Assembly (NCBI GenBank): GCA_965228065.1
Contig: OZ245788.1
Coordinates: 682,001-746,000, forward strand
Direction of reading: 5' to 3'
Origin: Sphingobium_A sp965228065
GTDB taxonomy: Bacteria; Pseudomonadota; Alphaproteobacteria; Sphingomonadales; Sphingomonadaceae
Length of the DNA stretch: 64,000 bases
Both the position numbers and the translations under genes were made by a program. This document shows, piece after piece, positions 42,437-50,831 of this stretch. The notes beneath the pieces are model-generated. The model was not told the DNA's origin. It was given only the letters and a program-made list of their open reading frames with translations, and searched no databases. Each line of letters starts with the position of its first letter. Positions within the stretch are counted from its first letter, which is position 1.

Positions 42437-43381
42437 TCAGCCCACCTCGCCGGCGGCCGCCTGCTTCAGCCTGACCGCGACGAAGCGCAGAGCATCCGCC
42501 GCTCGCCCGCCCTCGTCGCTATGGGTCAGGAAGCCGTGCGCCAGGCCATCGTAACGCCGTACGACCGATCCCGGCACGGCCTCGACCAGCCGCCAGCCAT
42601 AGGCTTCGCCTTCGGCGCGCAGCGGATCGAGATCGGCGGTGATCATCGTCGCCGGCGGCAGGCCCGAAAGATCGTCCGCCTTGTCGGGCGACGCATGGGG
42701 ATGATCCCGATCCGCATCCTCGCCGATATATTGCGCCCAACTCCAATCGAGCGAATGCCGGAACAGGCCGCGGACATAATGGTTCGGCTCGCCCGCGCGG
42801 GCGTCGATGACCGGATAGAGCAGCAGCTGGTGGACAAGTGCCGGCCCGCCGCGGTCGCGCGCGACCTGCGCCACCGCTGCTGCGAGATTGCCGCCCGCGC
42901 TATCGCCGCACACCGCCAGCCTGCGCGTATCGAGCCCCTTGTCGCCGCCATGGGCGCCTGCCCATTGAAGCGCCGCGTATACATCCTCGAGCGGTCCGGG
43001 GAATTTCACTTCCGGCGCGCGGCGATAATCGACCGCGAGAACCGCCCAACCGGAAGCCGCCGCGATCTGCCGGCACAGTTCGTCGTGATTGTCGAAGCGG
43101 CAGAGCACCCAGCCGCCCCCGTGCGAGAAGACGACCGTGGGAAGCGGCCCCTGACCTTCCGGCCGGTAGAGTCGCACGGGGACCGGCCCCGCCGGCCCCG
43201 GCACCGTGAAATCCTCCACTGACGCGACTGCGGTCGGCGTGTCGTGGTGGACGAACTGTTCGGTCATCGCCCGGTATTCGTCGATGCTCATCCCCTCCGG
43301 CGGGGGCATCGGGAATTTCTCCATCTGCTCGACAAAGGCCAGGATTTCGAGATCGAGGGTAATGACGGGTTCGTTGCTCAC
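42437..43381 (-). CDS. Alpha/beta hydrolase, HSL-type esterase
   Basis: The 314-aa protein has the hormone-sensitive-lipase signature HGGGWV (87-92) forming the oxyanion hole, the nucleophile elbow GDSAGG with Ser161, and Asp252 and His282 (GLAHGFL) completing the triad. It has no signal peptide, so it acts in the cytoplasm on short or bulky esters. It is placed between TonB receptor 3 and MFS 3, suggesting that the imported compound is an ester. Confidence 0.93.
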   Translation of the reverse strand: MSNEPVITLDLEILAFVEQMEKFPMPPPEGMSIDEYRAMTEQFVHHDTPTAVASVEDFTVPGPAGPVPVRLYRPEGQGPLPTVVFSHGGGWVLCRFDNHDELCRQIAAASGWAVLAVDYRRAPEVKFPGPLEDVYAALQWAGAHGGDKGLDTRRLAVCGDSAGGNLAAAVAQVARDRGGPALVHQLLLYPVIDARAGEPNHYVRGLFRHSLDWSWAQYIGEDADRDHPHASPDKADDLSGLPPATMITADLDPLRAEGEAYGWRLVEAVPGSVVRRYDGLAHGFLTHSDEGGRAADALRFVAVRLKQAAAGEVG

Positions 43382-43390
43382 AATCTCACC

Positions 43391-45706
43391 TCAAAAGCTG
43401 ATCCGGAAATCGACGCCGATCCGTCGCGGCTGCGCGAAGCCGACGGTCGCGAAGCCGAGCGCGCCGAAATCGACGCCGTAATCGAGCAACGTGTCGTTCA
43501 GCAGATTCTCGCCCCACAACGATATTTCCGCCTTGACCCGGCCCAGCGGGATCTGCGTGAGCGCGAGCCGCGCGCTCAGGCGATCCTGACCGGGATCGGC
43601 GATCTGCTCGTTGAAGGGATTGTCGATCGAATTCGCGAAGAAGCGCCGCTTGCTGGAATGGGAATAGTCCACCCGCACGAGCGGCTTGCCGGATCCCGTC
43701 TCAGGAAAAGTGTATTGCGCGCCCACATGCGTCGTCCATTTCGACACATAGGGAAAGCTGGACTGGTTCGCGATATCGATGACCTGAGCCGGGTTCGCGG
43801 GATCGGCATGCGGGAAATAATCGTATTTCGGATTTACATAGCCCGCGCTCGCCTCGAACAGCAGCCCGTCCACAGGCAGCGCCTGAAACTCCAGTTCGAA
43901 TCCGCTGTAATGCGCATCGGCGTTCTCGGCCGATCCTGAGGTGCCGACGAACTGCGCCACCTGCAAATCCTTGTAGCTGGTATAAAAGGCCGAGCCGTTC
44001 AGCCGGACCCGGTGATCGAGACCATCCAGCTTGAAGCCCGCCTCATAGGTCGTCGCACGCTCCGGCTTGAAGGAGAAGGTCGGCAGGCCGGCCGACCGCG
44101 CGTTGAAACCGCCCGAACGATATCCGCTGCCGATCCGGGCATAGGTCATCATGTCGGGCGTCCACTGGAAATTGAGCGACACGTTATAAGCCGTGTTGTG
44201 GAAAGTGCGCCTGCCCGACCCGTTGGCAACCGTGATAACGTCGACGGACTTCTTGTCGGTCGTGTAGCGCAGGCCCCCGGTGATCTCGAGCCGATCGTCG
44301 AAGACGGGCGGCTTGTAGCTCGCCTGGCCGAACGCAGCGTAGGACTTCGACGTGCCGAAATATTCGGAAATACCGGCGCCGTTGAAGGCGAGCGTCGGGC
44401 TGAGCACGAAGGTGTACTGGCTCGGATTGAGCTCGTGATAACGCTCTCGGAAATAATATAGCCCGGCGACATAGGTCAGCCGGTCGGTCTTGCCCAGCAA
44501 CTGCAATTCCTCGCTGAACTGGTGCTGGCTGATCTCGTACGGCGAGGCGTAGGGAAACACCTCCGCGATGCTGACGATATTGGTCGCGAAATCGATGACC
44601 GGACCGCGCATGCCGCCATTAGTCCATTCGGACCCGATATCCGCAGCGAAGCCGCGATAGGCGGTGATCGACTTCAGCGATACGGAATCGCTCAGATCAT
44701 ATTGCAGCGTCGCCGCCGTGCCATAAGTGTGGATGCGCTGGGGCAGGCCCTGATCGCTGGGATCGCGATCGCGCATGTCGACGATCTTCTGGATCTTCTT
44801 GTCGTAGACGATCAGCGGTTTTCCGCCGAGACCGGGCGATTGGGCATAATAGGCAGCGACCGTGGGTGATACGTTGGTCAGGATGATCGGATTGCGCTGG
44901 CCGGTCGTCCGGTCGTAATCGCCCGTCACGTCCAGCGTCAGCCCACCCCAAGCGCCATGGACTTTCCCCCAGATGGAATCGGAATTCTGCGCGCCGGGAT
45001 CGTGCGCGCCGTCGGTATCGGGATCGTCGGCATAGCCGTCGCGCTGGCGGTGCATGTACGCGACGGAAACAGCCAGCCCGCTATCCCCGATCAGCCCGGT
45101 ATTGAGGCTGGCGCGCGCGGTCCATTCGTTGAAGCGGCCATAGCTCAGCTTGCCGTTGAAGCCGAAATCGTCCGACGGCTTCTTCGTGATGATGCTCACC
45201 GCCCCGCCGGTGGTGTTGCGCCCGAACAAGGTGCCCTGCGGCCCGCGCAGCACTTCGATGCGCTCGAGCTCGACCAGCGAGAAATTGTTCGCAGCCTGCC
45301 GGCCCAGATAGACACCGTCCAGATAGATGGCGACGGGAGAATCCAGCGTCAGCAGAGGATCCTGGTTGCCGATGCCGCGGATGAAGGGCGCCACCGCGCT
45401 GATCGTGCCGGTGGAGCTGAGGATCAGGTTCGGGACGAGCTGCCCCACCTTTTCGATCTCCTGCACGTTCAGCCGATCGAGCGCGGCCGAGGATATGGCG
45501 GACACGGAGACCGGAGCGCGCTGCAGCGACTCCTCGCGCCGGCGGGCCGTGACCACGATGTCTTCCAGTGTGGATGCCGGCTGGTCCTGAGCGACCTGTT
45601 CGGAAACCGCCGATTTTGGTTCGGCGGTCTGCGCATGCGCGACGCTTGCCGAGAATGCAGAGACGATCGCCAGTGCGGTCGTCTTCATCAAATCATGGCC
45701 TGACAT
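43391..45706 (-). CDS. TonB-dependent outer-membrane receptor 3
   Basis: The 771-aa protein starts at the ATG at 45706, preceded by GGGAGAGAAAA, and has a signal peptide ending AHAQ. LEDIVVTARR is the TonB box, the plug has VSVSAISSAALDRL, AIYLDGVYLGRQA and LERIEVLRGPQGTLFGRNTTGGAVSI, and the barrel closes with GVDFRISF. It heads an operon with the esterase and MFS 3 and is divergent from the phosphotriesterase-family operon across 210 bp. The sequence does not identify the ligand. Confidence 0.93.
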   Translation of the reverse strand: MSGHDLMKTTALAIVSAFSASVAHAQTAEPKSAVSEQVAQDQPASTLEDIVVTARRREESLQRAPVSVSAISSAALDRLNVQEIEKVGQLVPNLILSSTGTISAVAPFIRGIGNQDPLLTLDSPVAIYLDGVYLGRQAANNFSLVELERIEVLRGPQGTLFGRNTTGGAVSIITKKPSDDFGFNGKLSYGRFNEWTARASLNTGLIGDSGLAVSVAYMHRQRDGYADDPDTDGAHDPGAQNSDSIWGKVHGAWGGLTLDVTGDYDRTTGQRNPIILTNVSPTVAAYYAQSPGLGGKPLIVYDKKIQKIVDMRDRDPSDQGLPQRIHTYGTAATLQYDLSDSVSLKSITAYRGFAADIGSEWTNGGMRGPVIDFATNIVSIAEVFPYASPYEISQHQFSEELQLLGKTDRLTYVAGLYYFRERYHELNPSQYTFVLSPTLAFNGAGISEYFGTSKSYAAFGQASYKPPVFDDRLEITGGLRYTTDKKSVDVITVANGSGRRTFHNTAYNVSLNFQWTPDMMTYARIGSGYRSGGFNARSAGLPTFSFKPERATTYEAGFKLDGLDHRVRLNGSAFYTSYKDLQVAQFVGTSGSAENADAHYSGFELEFQALPVDGLLFEASAGYVNPKYDYFPHADPANPAQVIDIANQSSFPYVSKWTTHVGAQYTFPETGSGKPLVRVDYSHSSKRRFFANSIDNPFNEQIADPGQDRLSARLALTQIPLGRVKAEISLWGENLLNDTLLDYGVDFGALGFATVGFAQPRRIGVDFRISF

Positions 45707-45916
45707 TTTTCTCTCCCGCTCTGGGCACGTTGATCGAGCCTCTGACGGTCCAACATGCTGACGGGCGAGGCACACTCACACCGCTTGGAAATCGCCCAGT
45801 CACCAAGAATTGGTCATGCGCCGCGGAGACAAATTGTCGGGCTCCACCGGATCGGTCCTAGGTGGTCTTGCGAAGCAGCCCGCGCAAAAACGTCTCAAAA
45901 TCGAGGAGAGAGGCGC

Positions 45917-46903
45917 GTGCGGGCGATCAACACCGCCACCGGCAGCATCACGACGGACGATCTTGGTCGCACGCTGATGCACGAGCATGTCATGATCGGA
46001 TTTCCGGGTTGGCATTTCGACAACCGCCTGCCGAAATTCCAGCGCGAGGACGCCTTGTCGCGGGTCGTCGATGCCTTTCAGGCGCTTCACGATCATGGCG
46101 TGCGCAGCGTCGTCGATCCTTGCCCGATGGATCTGGGCCGCGATGTGGAATTCTGTGCCGAAGTCTCGCAGCGCAGCGGCATCGCGCTGATCTGCGCGAC
46201 CGGTGTCTATACCGAGTCGATGGGCATCCCCTTCACTTTCCGCTGGATGGAAGAGGAGGCCGTCGCCGAGATTTTCATCCGCGAGATCGAGGACGGCATC
46301 GGCCATACCGGCATCCGTGCGGGCGTCATCAAGATCGCGACGGGGCTGGGCACAGTCACGGATTACGAGCGCAAGATGCTCCGTGCCGCCGCCCGCGCCG
46401 CAAAGGCCACCGGCCTGTCGATCCTGTCCCACACCGAGGACTGTTCCTGCGGGCACGACCAGATCGACATCATCACCGGCGCCGGCATAGCACCCGAACG
46501 GCTGATCGTCGGGCACTCCGACGGCCGCGACGACCATCCCTATCAAAGTTCACTGGCGGAACGCGGCGTCTATGTGGGGTTCGACCGCTTCGGCATCGAA
46601 ACCAGAGTCTCCGACGAAGTGCGCATCCGCAACCTCGTCCAGATGCTCGATGCCGGCCATCGCGACCGGCTGATCGTCAGCCATGATACCGCCACCTGCT
46701 TTCTCGGCATGGTGCCGGGCCTCGGCGATCCGTCCCAGCTCAAGGCGATCTACCCCAACCACCGCCTGACCCGGCTGTTCGAGGACATCTTCCCGCAATT
46801 GAAGGCGCTCGGCGTGTCGCAGGACGATCTCGACCGGATCGTGATCGACAATCCGCGTGCATTCTTCACCGGCGAAGCGCCGCGGTCAGCAGGAGCCCAT
46901 TGA
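45917..46903 (+). CDS. Phosphotriesterase-family metallohydrolase
   Basis: The 328-aa product begins at a GTG (45917) after GAGGAGAGAGGCGC. Family metal ligands are present: HEH at 22-24, a probable carboxylated Lys138 (VIKIATG), His171 (SHTED), His199 (GHSD) and Asp256 (SHDTA). Family members hydrolyse lactones, phosphotriesters or amide-like bonds; a lactonase is the more common natural function. It is the first of three overlapping rightward genes with an LLM flavoprotein and a beta-lactamase-fold hydrolase. Confidence 0.9.
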   Translation: MRAINTATGSITTDDLGRTLMHEHVMIGFPGWHFDNRLPKFQREDALSRVVDAFQALHDHGVRSVVDPCPMDLGRDVEFCAEVSQRSGIALICATGVYTESMGIPFTFRWMEEEAVAEIFIREIEDGIGHTGIRAGVIKIATGLGTVTDYERKMLRAAARAAKATGLSILSHTEDCSCGHDQIDIITGAGIAPERLIVGHSDGRDDHPYQSSLAERGVYVGFDRFGIETRVSDEVRIRNLVQMLDAGHRDRLIVSHDTATCFLGMVPGLGDPSQLKAIYPNHRLTRLFEDIFPQLKALGVSQDDLDRIVIDNPRAFFTGEAPRSAGAH

Positions 46904-47958
46904 TGCGGTTCGGAACCTATCATGTCTTTCAATGCCCGCCTTGGCTCAGCCCCGCCGAGGTCTTCGCGCAGGAGATCGAGCGTGTCCGCCTCGCCGAAGC
47001 GCTGGGCTATGATTCCGTATGGGTGCCGGAGCAGCATTTCTTTCCTTATTGCCTGAGTGGCGATGCGCTGCATGTGATGTCCCATATCGCGGGCCTCACC
47101 CGGCGCGTCCGGATCGGCGCGGCGGTGGTCAATCTGGTCTTCACCCATCCGCTTCGCTTCGCGGAACGCGTTGCGATGCTCGATCATATGAGCGGCGGCC
47201 GGGCGATCGTTGGCGTCGGACGGGGATATCAGTTTCCACAATATCCGGTGTTCGGCGTCAATATCGACGACAGCCGCGAGATTTTCAACGAAGCGCTGGA
47301 TGTCGTCCTGCGCGCGTGGGAGCCGGACCCTTTCAGTTACAAAGGCAGGCATTTCGACATTCCGGAGGTCAGGCTGTGGCCGACACCGGTGCGCCGCCCC
47401 GAAGAAATCCTGCTTCATACCGCGGTCAGCGGGCCGAGCGTCGGTGCCTCGATCGAACGCGGCCTGCCCGCGATTCTCTCCAAGACATTCGATCGCATCG
47501 AAACCGAGGCGGCCTGGTTCCGGAGTTACGGAGACGAAGTGGCCGCGCGCCGGCCCGAGGACGTCGAGATGTTTCTCGATCGGACGACGGTGATGAAATA
47601 CGTCTTCGTCGCGCCAACCCGCGCCGAAGCCCGTGAGGTCGGCCGCAAGGCTTTCGAATGGCATTACGGCCTGCTCAACGAAGTGACGACCGCGACCGCC
47701 GGAGCGCAGGTCGCACACGAGCTTTATCAGGATCGCAGCCAGACGGGCTGGCCGGACAATTACGATTACGACGACTGGGCCGAGAATGTGATGATCTACG
47801 ACGATCCCGCGGGCGTCGCGGAGAAGATCGCCGTGCTCCGCGATGCCGGCGTTCGGAACCTCATCCTGTGGATGGGCGTGGGCGGCATGGAGGACACGCT
47901 TGTCCGCCGTTCGATGGAACTGTTCGCGCGTGAGGTGATGCCGCGCTTCCCGCAATGA
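46903..47958 (+). CDS. LLM-class flavin-dependent oxidoreductase
   Basis: The 352-aa protein is a luciferase-like TIM barrel. FGTYHVFQCP at the start, LAEALGYDSVWVPEQHFF, IGAAVVNLVFTHPLRFAERVAMLDHMSGGRAIVGVGRG and VAEKIAVLRDAGVRNLILWM are conserved elements. Members oxidise substrates with reduced FMN, including Baeyer-Villiger-type and C-S or C-N cleavage reactions. The ATG overlaps the stop of the phosphotriesterase-family gene by one base and has an AGGAG site. The placement between two hydrolases suggests that an oxygenation creates an ester or lactone that a neighbour then opens. Confidence 0.9.
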   Translation: MRFGTYHVFQCPPWLSPAEVFAQEIERVRLAEALGYDSVWVPEQHFFPYCLSGDALHVMSHIAGLTRRVRIGAAVVNLVFTHPLRFAERVAMLDHMSGGRAIVGVGRGYQFPQYPVFGVNIDDSREIFNEALDVVLRAWEPDPFSYKGRHFDIPEVRLWPTPVRRPEEILLHTAVSGPSVGASIERGLPAILSKTFDRIETEAAWFRSYGDEVAARRPEDVEMFLDRTTVMKYVFVAPTRAEAREVGRKAFEWHYGLLNEVTTATAGAQVAHELYQDRSQTGWPDNYDYDDWAENVMIYDDPAGVAEKIAVLRDAGVRNLILWMGVGGMEDTLVRRSMELFAREVMPRFPQ

Positions 47959-49064
47959 GCGATACCGCACGCTTCGCGCCGTTGCTGACGGCATTCCGCG
48001 AAATCGTCGCAAATGACGGCGGACGCGGTGCGGGGATCGCGGTCGTGCGGGACGGGCGGATCCTCGTCGATTGCCGCGAGGGCTGGGCCGATCTGGCGCG
48101 GACGCGTGCCCTTACCGACACGACGCTCGCCCCGATCTTCTCCACCGGAAAGGTGGCCGTCGCGACGATGATCGCGCGGCTGATCGACCGCGGCCTGCTC
48201 CGGCTCGATCAGCCGGTATCGTCGATCTGGCCGGCATTCGCCGCAGCCGGCAAGGGCGCGATCACGGTCGGCGACCTGATGGCGCACCGGGCCGGGCTGG
48301 CGACGCTGCCCGACCCGCTCGAGGCGGAAACATGGTATGATCGCACCGCGATATGCGCCCGGCTGGCTGCGATGCCGCCGCTCTGGCCGCCCGGAACGGC
48401 GTCGGGCTACCACCCGGTGACGTTCGGTCCGCTCGCCGACACTCTGCACCGGCTGACGGATGGGCGCGGCATTGTCGACGCCTTCCGACAGGACATTGGC
48501 GAGCCGCTGGCGCTGGATCTCTGGCTCGGCGTACCGCCACACGAACAGCACCGCATAGCCGATACCGAAGCAGATGGCGCGCCGACCGTATTCGGCGACC
48601 TCAGCCCACTTCGTACACTCGCCTTCATGCGCCCCTCCAGCAGTCCCGGCGGCCGCTCGCTGGACGAATGGCGCTCCGCCGACCTGCCGGGCGTCAACGG
48701 GCATGGCACCGCGCTGGCGCTGGCACGCCTGATGAGTGCGCTGGCAACGGACGGCACGCTGGACGGCGCCCCGATCCTGTCGGAAACGACCATCGCCGCG
48801 GTCTCGGCCGAACGGGGCTTCGGCGACGATCTGGTCCTGCCCCATCGGTTGAGCTGGGGTGCGGGTTTCATTCGCAACCGGGGGTTCGGCGGCTATGGCC
48901 CGTCGCCCGATGGGTTCGGCCACTCGGGCTGGGGCGGATCATGCGCCTTCGCCGATCGGGCAAACCGCCTCGCCTTCGCCTATGTGCCGACCCTCCATTC
49001 CGGATCCCTGATCGACGATGCGCGCGCGCGGCGCCTGGTCGATATCCTGTACGTCTGTCTTTAA
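47955..49064 (+). CDS. Beta-lactamase-fold serine hydrolase
   Basis: The 369-aa protein has the class C/family VIII esterase layout. S63-T-G-K66 gives the SxxK nucleophile and general base, Y152-H-P replaces YxN, and GFGHSGWGG in the C-terminal part replaces KTG. No signal peptide is visible, so it is a cytoplasmic esterase or amidase rather than an antibiotic-resistance beta-lactamase. It overlaps the LLM gene by 4 bp, and its stop overlaps that of the convergent SMP-30 gene. Confidence 0.88.
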   Translation: MSDTARFAPLLTAFREIVANDGGRGAGIAVVRDGRILVDCREGWADLARTRALTDTTLAPIFSTGKVAVATMIARLIDRGLLRLDQPVSSIWPAFAAAGKGAITVGDLMAHRAGLATLPDPLEAETWYDRTAICARLAAMPPLWPPGTASGYHPVTFGPLADTLHRLTDGRGIVDAFRQDIGEPLALDLWLGVPPHEQHRIADTEADGAPTVFGDLSPLRTLAFMRPSSSPGGRSLDEWRSADLPGVNGHGTALALARLMSALATDGTLDGAPILSETTIAAVSAERGFGDDLVLPHRLSWGAGFIRNRGFGGYGPSPDGFGHSGWGGSCAFADRANRLAFAYVPTLHSGSLIDDARARRLVDILYVCL

Positions 49065-49939
49065 CGCAGCGGCGGACGTGGCAGGCGCGCCGTCGGCAGG
49101 ACCTGCCCGGGCACATCGACGCGCGTGCGATAGACGCCACCCTTCTTTTCCGCCGGCTTCAGATAGTCGCCTGCGGTCACGATGACGAGATCGCGCAGAT
49201 CGGCGCCAGCGAAGGTGAGGCTGGTGACCTTCACATCGGGAAAGACATCCGGAAAATGCAGCTTGAACATCTCGCGCCCATCGGCATCGAACTGCACGAG
49301 GTCGCCCGTCATATAGTTGGCCACCCAGATGCAGCCCTGGGAATCGACGACAAGCCCATCCGGCCCCCGCCCTTCCACGAGCATTTTCCGGTTCGCCGGA
49401 CGACCCGTATCGTCGATATCGAACGCATAGATGCCGATCCGGGAATCGGCGTGATAAAGTCGCGTCCGATCGGGGCTGAGATCGATGCCGTTCGAAACGA
49501 CGATGTCGTCCGCACTGAGCCGGTCGAGCGTCCCCGACGGGTCGAGCCGGAACAATCCGCCGGCCTGCGGGCGCTGCCCCTTGGAAACCGAGGCGAAATC
49601 GACGCTACCGACATAGATGCCGCCCGCATCGTCGGGCTGGATATCGTTGATCGAACGCAGATCGCTGCCGTCGAAGACGAGATCGTAATTCCGGCTTTCG
49701 CCGCTGCCCGGATCGAAATGGATCAGGCCGTCGCTTCCCGAACAGATCAGCGCACCGTCCTGATTGAACGCAAGCCCGCCGATCGAGCGACGGTCCTCAA
49801 GATAGCGATCCGTCTTTCCGTCGTCCGCGAGGCGGTAGACGCCGCCGAGCAACACGTCGCTGAACCAGATCGCGCCATCCGGACCCGCGCGCGGCGCTTC
49901 CAGAAACATCAGATCGGTGAGCAGCGTTTCGAATTCCAT
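49061..49939 (-). CDS. SMP-30/gluconolactonase-family lactonase
   Basis: The 292-aa protein is a six-bladed propeller with the family metal residues: E14 (FLEAPRAGPDG), N98 (SINDIQPD), N150 (VSNGIDLSPD) and D194 (GPDGLVVD). Such enzymes open lactones using calcium or zinc. I start it at ATG 49939, which has GGGAG upstream; an ATG at 49954 is possible. It is convergent with the beta-lactamase-fold gene (4-bp overlap of stops) and divergent from the SDR at 50085. A lactone intermediate is thus suggested by two separate families in this window. Confidence 0.9.
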   Translation of the reverse strand: MEFETLLTDLMFLEAPRAGPDGAIWFSDVLLGGVYRLADDGKTDRYLEDRRSIGGLAFNQDGALICSGSDGLIHFDPGSGESRNYDLVFDGSDLRSINDIQPDDAGGIYVGSVDFASVSKGQRPQAGGLFRLDPSGTLDRLSADDIVVSNGIDLSPDRTRLYHADSRIGIYAFDIDDTGRPANRKMLVEGRGPDGLVVDSQGCIWVANYMTGDLVQFDADGREMFKLHFPDVFPDVKVTSLTFAGADLRDLVIVTAGDYLKPAEKKGGVYRTRVDVPGQVLPTARLPRPPLR

Positions 49940-50084
49940 GCGTCCGTCTCCCATATCCTCTTATGATCGACCTATCCCGCGCGCCCGCAATGGCAACCAC
50001 CATCAATCGATCGCCTATCCGGTGAGGAAAAGTATGCTCCATTCGGCATCCGCCGAAACTACAAAGGCGTCACGGGAGATCTTC

Positions 50085-50822
50085 ATGGGCAGGCTGACGG
50101 GCAAGGTTGCCATCATCACCGGCGCGGCGCGCGGCCAGGGCGCGGCACATGCCCGGCTGTTCGCACGCGAGGGCGCGAAGCTGCTGCTTACCGACGTGCG
50201 GGAGGTGCCGGGCACGGCGCTGGAGAGGGAGATCGGGTCGTCCGCGCGCTTCGTCGCCCACGACATTGCCGATGCCGCGGGCTGGGGCGATGTCGTTTCC
50301 TCAGCCGAACGGCATTTCGGCGGCGTGGACATCCTGATCAACAATGCGGGGATCGTCGCATTCGGCAGCGTCCAGACGACGGACATGAGCGAGTTCGACC
50401 GCGTTTTCCGGATCAACACGATCGGCGCCGTCCACGGCATCCAGGCCGTCATCGGTCCGATGCGCGCGCGCGGGGGAGGATCCATCGTCAATGTCTCGTC
50501 GATTGCCGGACTGCGCGGCGCGAAGAACATGTTCGCCTACAGCGTCAGCAAATGGGCGCTCCGCGGCATCGCCCGTTCGGCGGCACAAGACCTGGCCGGC
50601 GACAATATACGGGTCAACACGGTGCTGCCCGGGCTCGTCTCCACACCGATGGCGGAAGAAACGGCATCGCCGGAAGCGTTGCAGCGCGCGATGGCGAGCA
50701 TCCCCTTGGGACGGGCGGGCGGATCGTCCGAAGTTTCCGAAGCCGTACTGTTCCTGGCGTCGGACGCGTCGGCATTCATGACCGGCGCGGAAATGGTGAT
50801 CGACGGCGGCTCCTCCGCCTGA
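50085..50822 (+). CDS. Short-chain dehydrogenase/reductase 2
   Basis: The 245-aa protein has GRLTGKVAIITGAARGQG at the N-terminus, DVRE at the end of strand 2 (favouring NAD), NNAGIV, SIVNVSSIAG, YSVSKWALRG and PGLVSTPM. These are all the SDR catalytic elements (Ser, Tyr, Lys). It resembles 3-alpha/20-beta-hydroxysteroid-type dehydrogenases, but the name is a family label only. The ATG at 50085 follows GGGAG by 6 bp. It is divergent from the lactonase and convergent with acyl-CoA synthetase 2. Confidence 0.92.
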   Translation: MGRLTGKVAIITGAARGQGAAHARLFAREGAKLLLTDVREVPGTALEREIGSSARFVAHDIADAAGWGDVVSSAERHFGGVDILINNAGIVAFGSVQTTDMSEFDRVFRINTIGAVHGIQAVIGPMRARGGGSIVNVSSIAGLRGAKNMFAYSVSKWALRGIARSAAQDLAGDNIRVNTVLPGLVSTPMAEETASPEALQRAMASIPLGRAGGSSEVSEAVLFLASDASAFMTGAEMVIDGGSSA

Positions 50823-50831
50823 TCCATATCC

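Noticed and set aside
47955..49064. Antibiotic-resistance beta-lactamase
   Set aside because: It has no signal peptide, the YxN motif is YHP and KTG is HSG; the context is catabolic, so it is a family VIII-type esterase.
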